Below, piece after piece: positions 6,193-12,446 of a stretch of 13,070 nt of DNA. Numbering within the stretch: the stretch's first letter is position 1; the number at the start of each line of letters is the position of its first letter. Where the stretch lies: positions 1-13,070 of the forward strand of contig JAICIW010000026.1 in NCBI GenBank assembly GCA_025928735.1. The letters run 5' to 3'. Under the pieces are notes generated by a model. It saw only the letters and a list, made by a program, of their open reading frames with translations. It made no database searches and was not told the DNA's origin. The stretch is from Rhodanobacteraceae bacterium. Its GTDB lineage: Bacteria; Pseudomonadota; Gammaproteobacteria; Xanthomonadales; Rhodanobacteraceae. The position numbers and the translations under genes are program-made.

Positions 6193-9090
6193 TCATTCCG
6201 TCAAAGGAGGGGGCACCGTGCTGCCGACCCAGACTTCCAGGGGTTGCGCCGGCGCGTACAGAAAGCCCTGCGCGTAGCGACAGCCCATTTTCAGCAGCAG
6301 GTCGCGCTGCTCCACCGTTTCCACGCCCTCGGCGATCACCTGCATTGACAGCAGGCGCGACATCGCGATGATGGTGCGGATCACCGCGTCGCTGCTGCCT
6401 TCGCCTTCCGCGGTCAGGCTGGTGATGAACGAGCGGTCGATCTTCAACGCCTGCACCGGGTACTGGTGCAGGTAGGACAGCGATGAATAGCCGGTGCCGA
6501 AGTCGTCCAGCGCGATCCCGATGCCGGCGCCGCGCAGTGTCTGCAGTATGCGCTTGGCTTCGGGCGGATTCTCCAGCATCGCGCGTTCGGTGACCTCGAC
6601 CCGCAGGTTGGAAGGCGACATGTCGTGGTCGGCCAGCAACCGCAGCAGGCGGCGATCGAGATCGGGGTTGCGGAAATGGCGGGCCGACAGGTTGATGCCA
6701 ACGAAAAGATCGCGGCCTCCGATGAGGGCCGCGGCGCCGCGGCACACTTGCTCGAAGATCTGCCAGTCCATGGTTTCCGAAGCGCCCGTGTCTTCGGCGA
6801 CACTCAGGAATTCGCCCGGCAGCAACAGGCCACGCTGCGGATGACGCCAGCGCATCAACGCTTCGTAACCCGCGACGCTGCCGTCCGCGAGATTCACCAC
6901 CGGCTGGTAGTAAGCCACGAACTCATCGCGCGTCAGGCCGCGGCGCAAATCGTTTTCCACTTCCAGCAGCGAGACCGCTTCGCGGCGAAGGCCTTCGTCG
7001 AACACTGCATAGCGATGGCGGCCATCGGCCTTGGCGCGGTACATCGCCGAATCCGCGTCGCGCAGCAACTCCTCGGGATGCTTGTAATGCTCGGCTGCCA
7101 ACGCGATACCGACCGAGGTTGACGTGAACAGCTCTTTCGCCGCGAGGCGGAACGGCGCGTTCAAATCATCGATGATGCGCTTGGCGATCCGGCAGGCCTT
7201 GTCCGCGTCGGTGATGCCTTCCAGCAGCACGCCGAATTCATCGCCGCCGAGGCGCGCCACCACGTCTTCGGATTTGAGGCAGGCACGGATGCGGCCGCCG
7301 GCCTGGAACAGCAGGTCGTCGCCGATCAGATGTCCGACCGAATCGTTGATGACTTTGAATCGGTCAAGGTCCATGAACAGCACCGCGAAACCGTTGCCCG
7401 GTTCGGAATGGAAACGCTCCAGCGCGTGCTCCAGCCGCTGCATCAGCAGGCTGCGGTTGGGCAGACCGGTCAGCGAGTCGTGCAAGGTTTCGTATTTCAG
7501 GCGCGCCTCGATGCGTTCGCGCTCGGCGATCTGCGCGCGGAGATCGCGATTGGCCAGCGCCAGCGCGCGCGTGCGTTCGCCGACACGGTGTTCGAGGTTG
7601 GAATAGGCGCGCCGCAGCGTTTCGGCGGCGCGCACGCGTTCCAGCGCGTTCGCGATGTGGTAGGACACGAACGTGAGCAGTTCCTGATCGCGCAGGCTGT
7701 AGTGGTGTTCCGGCGTGTAACTTTGCACCACCAGCACGCCCACGGTGTGTTCGGCGCACACCAGCGGCACGCCCAGCCAGCACACCGAATCGGTGCCGTG
7801 TTGCGCCACTTCGCCGCTGACGCGCAAGCGTTCGATTTCGGGGGCGTTCGCGAGCAGCGCGGTGCTGTGCCGCAGCACATATTCGGTCAGGCCGTTCGCG
7901 AGTTTGCGCGGCAGGCGTCTCTGGTCGCGTTCGTCTACCGAGTAGGGAAAGGTGAGTTCGGCGCTGTCCTCGGACAGCAGCGCGATATAGAAGTTGCGCG
8001 CGTACAGCAGACCGCCGACCACGCGATGCACCGCGGCATAGAAGTTGTCGATACTGTCGGTGGTGGTGGCCAGTTCCGCGATCCGGAACAGTGCGGCCTG
8101 CAAGCGCTCGCCGCGCTGGCGTTCCAGCACCTGTTGCTGCAGCACGCGGTTGGCATCGCGAAGCGCTTCGGTCCGTTCGCCCACACGGTGTTCCAGTTCG
8201 GCGTGCGCGAGGCGGCGTTCCAGCGCGGTCTGGATGTGCTGCGCCACGTAGATCAGCAGGGCCTTGTCCTGCTCGTCGTAGTGGTGCGCGTCGTCGTAGC
8301 TCTGCACGACCACGCAGCCGACCACTTCGCTTCCGCGCAGCAACGGCACTCCGAGCCAGTCCACGCAATCGGTGCCGGAACTGTGGAACGGTCCGCTCAC
8401 CTGAAGCTTCAGTGTTTCCAGCGAGCCCATCAGCGGCTTGCCGTCGCGGATCACGTACCAGGTGGGTCCGCGTTCGATCTCTCCCATCGACATGTCGTGG
8501 TGCGGGTCCGGAATACTCGGATCCGCCACGTCCGCGTAATAGGGGAACCGTACGCTGTCGCGGGAAGCGTCGTACAACGTCACGAAGAAATTCTGCGCGT
8601 ACATCAAGGTGCCGACGATCTGGTGCAGCGCCCCGAACATCGTTGTGATGTCGGCACCGGCCGCGCTTGCCTGATCGGCGATGGCGTACAGCGCGCGCTG
8701 CAATTTCTCGGCACGGCCGAGTTGTTCGACCGATTCCGCCATCGCGGTCTGTCGGCCGAGTGCGCCGACCCGCGCGCCGATCAGGTCGGCTGCGGCTTGC
8801 AGTACGGCGCCGGTCTCTGGAGAGCCGTTGGCGGTCAGGACCAGTGTTTCGCGATCGGAAAGCGGCACCTGCACCCGATGATCGGGCGGTGCCCCGAGTC
8901 CATCACCGTCGCTGCCAGCGCAGCGCTGTACGGCCGCGCCCGGTACAAGATCGGCGAGCAACGCGCGCGCGGTCGCAACCACCTGGTCCAGGCTTCCCGC
9001 CGCCCAGAGCGCCCCGCTGGCCCGCAACGAGGCGGCCGCGACGGGCGACGGACTAGCCGGAGTGGCCAGATGGTGAACGTTGCCTGCCAT
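6193..9090 (-). CDS. GAF-GAF-GGDEF-EAL c-di-GMP turnover protein, paralogue 2
   Basis: A 965-residue cytosolic protein collinear with the gene at 2361-5264: degenerate GAF-like N-terminus (about 19-118), GAF 1 (130-292), GAF 2 (330-484), each followed by a coiled coil, GGDEF (615-619) and EAL (743-745). The EAL set is complete (N800, EVTE 832-835, DDFGTG 862-867, K883, E921, Q941). The I-site is again KSED (606-609). Many stretches are identical to paralogue 1, especially ends of the GAF domains and the GGDEF/EAL cores; the N-terminal 130 residues and the loop around 190-240 differ most, which suggests different signals. ATG at 9090 is preferred (AGGGGG 11 bases upstream, alignment to the paralogue); in-frame starts at 9111 and 9297 add sequence with no counterpart. 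It is the first gene of the leftward block and is followed by mtgA after seven bases. Confidence 0.93.
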   Translation of the reverse strand: MAGNVHHLATPASPSPVAAASLRASGALWAAGSLDQVVATARALLADLVPGAAVQRCAGSDGDGLGAPPDHRVQVPLSDRETLVLTANGSPETGAVLQAAADLIGARVGALGRQTAMAESVEQLGRAEKLQRALYAIADQASAAGADITTMFGALHQIVGTLMYAQNFFVTLYDASRDSVRFPYYADVADPSIPDPHHDMSMGEIERGPTWYVIRDGKPLMGSLETLKLQVSGPFHSSGTDCVDWLGVPLLRGSEVVGCVVVQSYDDAHHYDEQDKALLIYVAQHIQTALERRLAHAELEHRVGERTEALRDANRVLQQQVLERQRGERLQAALFRIAELATTTDSIDNFYAAVHRVVGGLLYARNFYIALLSEDSAELTFPYSVDERDQRRLPRKLANGLTEYVLRHSTALLANAPEIERLRVSGEVAQHGTDSVCWLGVPLVCAEHTVGVLVVQSYTPEHHYSLRDQELLTFVSYHIANALERVRAAETLRRAYSNLEHRVGERTRALALANRDLRAQIAERERIEARLKYETLHDSLTGLPNRSLLMQRLEHALERFHSEPGNGFAVLFMDLDRFKVINDSVGHLIGDDLLFQAGGRIRACLKSEDVVARLGGDEFGVLLEGITDADKACRIAKRIIDDLNAPFRLAAKELFTSTSVGIALAAEHYKHPEELLRDADSAMYRAKADGRHRYAVFDEGLRREAVSLLEVENDLRRGLTRDEFVAYYQPVVNLADGSVAGYEALMRWRHPQRGLLLPGEFLSVAEDTGASETMDWQIFEQVCRGAAALIGGRDLFVGINLSARHFRNPDLDRRLLRLLADHDMSPSNLRVEVTERAMLENPPEAKRILQTLRGAGIGIALDDFGTGYSSLSYLHQYPVQALKIDRSFITSLTAEGEGSSDAVIRTIIAMSRLLSMQVIAEGVETVEQRDLLLKMGCRYAQGFLYAPAQPLEVWVGSTVPPPLTE
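6833..6858. repeat. Perfect 26-bp direct repeat, copy 2
   Basis: Exact copy of 2998-3023 in the same orientation, 3,835 bp away. Exchange between the copies would delete mtgA and fuse the two c-di-GMP genes in frame. Confidence 0.9.
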
Positions 9091-9118
9091 GAATGGTCCA
9101 ACCCCCTGCATTGGTGTG

Positions 9119-9124
9119 AGTGTA
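9119..9124 (-). promoter_or_regulatory. Weak candidate -10 for paralogue 2 and mtgA
   Basis: TACACT on the minus strand (4 of 6) would start transcription near 9112, just ahead of the AGGGGG ribosome binding site, giving a short leader. I find no acceptable -35 at 16-18 bases. It is listed because this gap must contain the promoter of the leftward block. Confidence 0.22.
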
Positions 9125-9268
9125 ACGTCAGTCGCACGGGGAAGCGCGTGTGCGAGATCAGAAATGCTCGTCCCGTAACGGATTCCGCGGCCGCAAACGG
9201 CGAAAATGGTGCCGCGGCCACGCTCGCATTGAAGGAAAGGAATGCAGCACCGACCAGTCCAGCAATTG

Positions 9269-9298
9269 TTAGCAAAATGTAATTTGGTGGCGTACAAT
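9269..9298 (+). promoter_or_regulatory. Sigma-70-like promoter for the exported-protein gene
   Basis: TTAGCA (9269-9274; 4 of 6) and TACAAT (9293-9298; 5 of 6) are 18 bases apart in an AT-richer patch of an otherwise GC-rich gap. Initiation near 9305 gives a leader of about 65 nt. The -35 is embedded in TTGTTAGCA, a 9-mer that recurs upstream of the TonB receptor gene. Confidence 0.5.
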
Positions 9299-9300
9299 CA

Positions 9301-9335
9301 CACCCAAAGTCGGTACGGTTTGGCCGTGCCGGGTG
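9301..9335 (+). other. Potential 5'-leader stem-loop
   Basis: GGTACGG (9312-9318) pairs with CCGTGCC (9324-9330), with one wobble pair and a 5-base loop. CACCC (9301-9305) can close it with GGGTG (9331-9335), leaving a one-sided bulge. The structure would form at the very start of the transcript from the promoter at 9269-9298 and might protect its 5' end. Confidence 0.3.
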
Positions 9336-9369
9336 ATGCCTTGGGAATTCACTGATCCGGACCTTTCAG

Positions 9370-10371
9370 ATGCGTCGATGCTTGGCCAACGTAATGCTCG
9401 CCGGCTTGGGCATGGCCCTGCCAGTGTGGGCGTTCGGCCAGACGACGACCATGCCGGTGATTCCGGCGGTGCAACAGCCTGTGCACGCCAAGAAAGACAC
9501 CGTGACGAAGGACACCGCGACGGCGCCGGTCTGGCAGCGTGACGGCAACATCCTTTCGGTGACGGCCGGCGGCCACGCCGCACCCACCATACCCACCGCG
9601 ACGCCGCTGGACGGCCAAACCCATTCCGCCGGCGCAGGGGTGCATCTCTCCACCAAGCCGGGCATCACGGCCCACGCCAATGTCCGTGAAATCCGCTGGG
9701 CGCCACTGGCGCCGGTGTGCGCGGCAACGCTGTCCAGTGCGCCGTTGAATCCCGTATGCGTCAGTCCGCTGGTCGATGGCGTGCAACGCGGCGAGGTGGG
9801 AGCCGGGTTTGCCGGTCCCGGCGGCAAATTCGATGTTTCCGTGGGGCAATCGCACAGCGCGTCCGCGACTTCGCCTGCGCTGGATCGTCGTGCGGCTCTG
9901 CCGCGGGTGCTGCCCGCCGAGGGCGGCGCGGACGTTGCGGCGCCGTTGTGGTTCCGCAACAGCACGGCCACCAGCATCAGCGCGAAAGGCCAACTCGATG
10001 TGGCGCCGAACACCAGCCTCGATCTCGGGGCCAGCGTCGGTCACGTGAGATTCCTGCCCGGATCGGGCCTGGCCGCCGATGACACGGTCGACCAGACCAC
10101 GCTCAGCCTCGGCATTCGCCACGGCGCGGTGCGCGGGTCCATCGTCGGCCATGTCCTGGAACCCAATCTGCCCGGCGCCGCGCTGGACCAGAACCAGCGC
10201 TGGAGTGGCATCGATCTTGGCATCAGCGTGCGCCTGCCGTGGCGCGGGGAGCTGAATTTCGGCGCGCAGAACGTGTGGAGTTCCGGCCGCTCGCCGCTGC
10301 TGTTCGGCCCCGGCACCGCCGCCCCCGATCAGGGGCGCGTGCCTTACGTGCAATACCATCAGGATCTGTAG
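9370..10371 (+). CDS. Exported protein of unknown function, beta-rich
   Basis: A 333-residue protein of no family I recognise. Residues 1-23 form a signal peptide: two Arg, a hydrophobic core, and a cleavage site around WAFG-Q. A Thr/Pro/Val-rich stretch (about 24-75) looks unstructured. The middle has a possible disulphide pair (the two Cys of APVCAATLSSAPLNPVC). From about 180 to 320 the chain alternates polar and hydrophobic residues with Gly turns, as in amphipathic strands (for example TTLSLGIRHGAVRGSIVGHV and the GELNFGAQNVW segment), so a small outer-membrane barrel or periplasmic beta domain is plausible. It ends in Leu, not the Phe typical of barrel C-termini, which argues against a classic porin. 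The ATG at 9370 has a weak ribosome binding site but gives the best signal peptide. It lies 120 bp upstream of the TPR/oxygenase gene on the same strand. Confidence 0.75.
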   Translation: MRRCLANVMLAGLGMALPVWAFGQTTTMPVIPAVQQPVHAKKDTVTKDTATAPVWQRDGNILSVTAGGHAAPTIPTATPLDGQTHSAGAGVHLSTKPGITAHANVREIRWAPLAPVCAATLSSAPLNPVCVSPLVDGVQRGEVGAGFAGPGGKFDVSVGQSHSASATSPALDRRAALPRVLPAEGGADVAAPLWFRNSTATSISAKGQLDVAPNTSLDLGASVGHVRFLPGSGLAADDTVDQTTLSLGIRHGAVRGSIVGHVLEPNLPGAALDQNQRWSGIDLGISVRLPWRGELNFGAQNVWSSGRSPLLFGPGTAAPDQGRVPYVQYHQDL

Positions 10372-10393
10372 GGAACTCGATCTGTCTGTAAGG

Positions 10394-10414
10394 ACTGGTC
10401 GCGGCCGCACCAGT
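10394..10414 (+). other. Intercistronic hairpin
   Basis: ACTGGT (10394-10399) and ACCAGT (10409-10414) form a 6-bp stem around a GC-rich 9-base loop, 22 bases past the stop of the exported-protein gene. There is no T-run, so it is more likely a 3'-end stabiliser or a weak attenuator than a full terminator. Confidence 0.3.
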
Positions 10415-10491
10415 TGTGCGTGGCTTCGCTTCCCGGTTACCCGAAACTGACGAGTTGAGCGTTCCACGCCGATCAGGCAGGCTGCACACGC

Positions 10492-12138
10492 GTGAATTCG
10501 TCCCCGCTCACCGATCCACCTGAAATCCTCCAGAAGGCAGCCGACCTGCTGCAGGCAGGCCAGCATCCGGAAGCGGCCGCGGCACTGCGACGCGCTCTGG
10601 ACCTTGCGCCAGCAAGCCCGGCGGTGAGACGGGCGGTGGCGCGCCTTTCGACCTTGGCGCGGACATGGTTGACGTTGGGGCAAGCCCGCCTCGCCCTGGA
10701 CACGCTTGCGCCACTTGCCGAATCCGCGCATGCCGACGGCACGCTGCTGATGCTTTACGGGTACGCGCTGATGGCGGTGGGCCGGAAGGATGACGCCGAG
10801 GCCGTTTTGCGGCGCTGGCTCGCCAAGGACCCCGGCAATCGCGATGCAACATTGAGGCTCGCGGCGGTGCTTTCAGACAACGGCAAGGCAAGTGAGGCCG
10901 AAACCGTCATACGAAGTGTCGCCCGCGGCAGGGAGGACGCCGATGTGGCGTTCGTCCTGGGGCGCGCCTTGCTCGAACAGGCCCGCTTCGACGAAGCCGA
11001 AACCCAGTTCCGGAAAGTGGTACAGGCTCGGCCGGAGCATCAGATAGCGCACGGGAATCTGATGGAACTCGTGTGGATGCGTACCGGCGACGTGCATGAA
11101 GCGAGTCGCGAAATCGACAAGGTCTTGCAGGTCCACGCCGATTCGCAGGGCCTTCGCATCACCAAGGCTCGATTGCTGACATCCGCGAGGCTGCCGCGCG
11201 AAGCGCTCGCCGCGATCGACACCGGGCTCCAGTTGGCGCCATCAGCCCCGACCTTGCTGGCGGCAGCGGCCACGATCGCGCTCGATTTTGACGGAGCGCG
11301 TGCGCTGGATTACGCAAAGAGACTGCACGCCATCGCCCCGCACGACCGCATCGCGCAGGTCGCGGTAGGCAATGCATCATTGGCCACGGGTCACGCACGG
11401 GAGGCCTTGGTGATAGCCGAGAGGCTCCACGATTCCGATCCGACCGACGGCCGGGCACTGGCGATGAAGGCCGATGCGTTGCGCATGCTGGGCGACTCAC
11501 GCTACCGCGAGTTGCTGGATTACCAACATCTTGTTCGGGCCGAGGCGATCGACGTGCCGCCCGGCTGGACAGACCTTGACGCTTATCTCGCCGAACTGGT
11601 CACGGACCTGGGGCGGGCGCACATACTCCGCGCGCACCCCGTGGGGAATTCCTTGCGCGAGGGCAGCCAGATACAGTTGGCGCCGCAAAATTCGTCGTTT
11701 GCCTCGATCCGGGCATTTCCGCAAGCCATCGATGGGCCGATCCGTCGCTATATCCAGGCTATCGGCGACGGCAACGATCCCATGCGCAAGCGCAATACCG
11801 GTCGCTACCGCATCAGCGGCATATGGTCGGTGCGGCTACGCCCGACCGGTTTTCACGTCAACCACTATCATCCGGAAGGCTGGATTTCATCCGCCTGTTA
11901 CCTGCATTTGCCGCATGCCGTCGAGCGAGGCGGGGAAGGCTGGTTGAAATTCGGCGAACCGGCGTTCCCCACCCATCCCGCCTTGAATCCGGAGTATTTT
12001 GTCCGGCCGAGGCCCGGTTTGCTGGCCCTGTTTCCGTCGTACATGTGGCACGGCACCGTTCCATTTGCCGGAACGCCGGAGGATCGACGGCTGACGATCG
12101 CCTTCGACGTCGTGCCGGTGCCCCTGAATGACCACTGA
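10492..12138 (+). CDS. TPR protein with C-terminal putative 2OG-Fe(II) oxygenase domain
   Basis: A 548-residue protein with no signal peptide. Residues 10-345 are tetratricopeptide-like helical repeats (for example 82-116, 152-183 and 232-250, with A/G/Y and Pro positions of the TPR consensus). From about 380 the HPVGNSLREGSQ segment leads into a double-stranded beta-helix domain of the 2OG-FeII_Oxy_5 type: HVNHYHPEGW (455-464) supplies the HxH pair H458/H460, FPSYMWHG the distal H520, and DRRLTIAF the 2-oxoglutarate-binding Arg (532 or 533). The metal set is thus complete, and hydroxylation of a protein or peptide held by the TPR scaffold is a fair inference. The substrate is unknown. The GTG at 10492 has AGG ten bases upstream and covers the first helix. 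Genes of this type often sit beside TonB-dependent receptors in Xanthomonadales and Caulobacterales, as here. Confidence 0.87.
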   Translation: MNSSPLTDPPEILQKAADLLQAGQHPEAAAALRRALDLAPASPAVRRAVARLSTLARTWLTLGQARLALDTLAPLAESAHADGTLLMLYGYALMAVGRKDDAEAVLRRWLAKDPGNRDATLRLAAVLSDNGKASEAETVIRSVARGREDADVAFVLGRALLEQARFDEAETQFRKVVQARPEHQIAHGNLMELVWMRTGDVHEASREIDKVLQVHADSQGLRITKARLLTSARLPREALAAIDTGLQLAPSAPTLLAAAATIALDFDGARALDYAKRLHAIAPHDRIAQVAVGNASLATGHAREALVIAERLHDSDPTDGRALAMKADALRMLGDSRYRELLDYQHLVRAEAIDVPPGWTDLDAYLAELVTDLGRAHILRAHPVGNSLREGSQIQLAPQNSSFASIRAFPQAIDGPIRRYIQAIGDGNDPMRKRNTGRYRISGIWSVRLRPTGFHVNHYHPEGWISSACYLHLPHAVERGGEGWLKFGEPAFPTHPALNPEYFVRPRPGLLALFPSYMWHGTVPFAGTPEDRRLTIAFDVVPVPLNDH

Positions 12139-12153
12139 GCGGCGAAACCCGCA

Positions 12154-12184
12154 TTAACACTGTTTTTACGAATTGAGGTAGGAT
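12154..12184 (+). promoter_or_regulatory. Candidate promoter for the receptor leader RNA
   Basis: TTAACA (12154-12159; 5 of 6) and TAGGAT (12179-12184; 4 of 6) are 19 bases apart, longer than ideal, in the AT-rich bases directly after the oxygenase stop. Initiation near 12191 would place the structured region 12192-12306 at the 5' end of a receptor transcript with a leader of about 255 nt. Confidence 0.35.
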
Positions 12185-12191
12185 CGACATG

Positions 12192-12306
12192 TCAGCGTCT
12201 CCAGGCGGAGAAGCTGATGGACGGAGGAGGGCTGATTTTCAAGCAAAAACCGGATGAAAACTTCCCATCCGGGGATCATGGCCAAGGGCCATGCTGCGGC
12301 TTGCCC
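12192..12306 (+). ncRNA. Potential structured leader RNA with three-way junction
   Basis: The 308-bp gap before the TonB receptor gene contains ordered inverted repeats. Hairpin A is 12192-12217 (TCAGC and TCTCC pairing with GGAGA and GCTGA across one mismatch, loop AGGC). Hairpin B is CCGGATG/CATCCGG (12250-12272, 9-base loop). Hairpin C is CATGGCC/GGCCATG (12277-12293, 3-base loop). CAAGC (12240-12244) and GCTTG (12299-12303) enclose B and C, making a three-way junction with an AAAAA joining strand; GGG (12229-12231) and CCC (12304-12306) may extend the outer stem. It matches no riboswitch consensus I know, including c-di-GMP-I, cobalamin and TPP. It could be a regulatory leader, the 3' region of the oxygenase mRNA, or chance pairing in GC-rich DNA. 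Confidence 0.35.
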
Positions 12307-12320
12307 GTGTGAGGTGGGGA

Positions 12321-12349
12321 TTCCAAACGGGTTACAAAGTTGTTAGCAT
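12321..12349 (+). promoter_or_regulatory. Alternative weak promoter near the receptor gene
   Basis: TTCCAA (12321-12326) and TAGCAT (12344-12349; 4 of 6) are 17 bases apart. The -10 overlaps TTGTTAGCA (12340-12348), the same 9-mer found before the exported-protein gene. A transcript from here would start near 12356 and lack the structured region. The rest of the gap to 12436 shows no convincing signal. Confidence 0.25.
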
Positions 12350-12446
12350 GCGGCCAGCCGAGGGTTCCAGTGAGGCCTTGTCGGCGTTCCTGACGGGGAC
12401 CTTTCCCGAAACTGTTTCACACATCTACAAACGTTTGGAGAGTGCA

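Noticed and set aside
9115..9130. TGTGA-N6-CGTCA, a possible CRP/Clp-type site before paralogue 2
   Set aside because: Only one half matches the TGTGA-N6-TCACA consensus; the second half agrees at two of five positions.
8835..9275. Minus-strand frame beginning with a signal-peptide-like sequence (MLTIAGLVGAAFLSF...) from a TTG codon
   Set aside because: It runs out of frame into the well-supported GGDEF/EAL gene, its downstream sequence has no domain, and it has no good ribosome binding site. A decayed gene start cannot be excluded, but support is too thin.
7330..9282. Long open frame (650 codons) on the plus strand, antisense to paralogue 2; similar frames at 3888-5300 and 90-1097
   Set aside because: They lie opposite firmly identified genes, are rich in His/Arg/Gln/Val as expected for the complement of GC-rich codons, have no recognisable domains, and the 7330 and 3888 frames mirror each other because the sense genes are paralogues.
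12224..12306. c-di-GMP-I (GEMM) riboswitch, attractive because of the c-di-GMP genes nearby and the GCAAAAACC string
   Set aside because: The conserved GACGCAAAGCC block and the tetraloop/receptor arrangement are missing; only a short A-rich string is similar.
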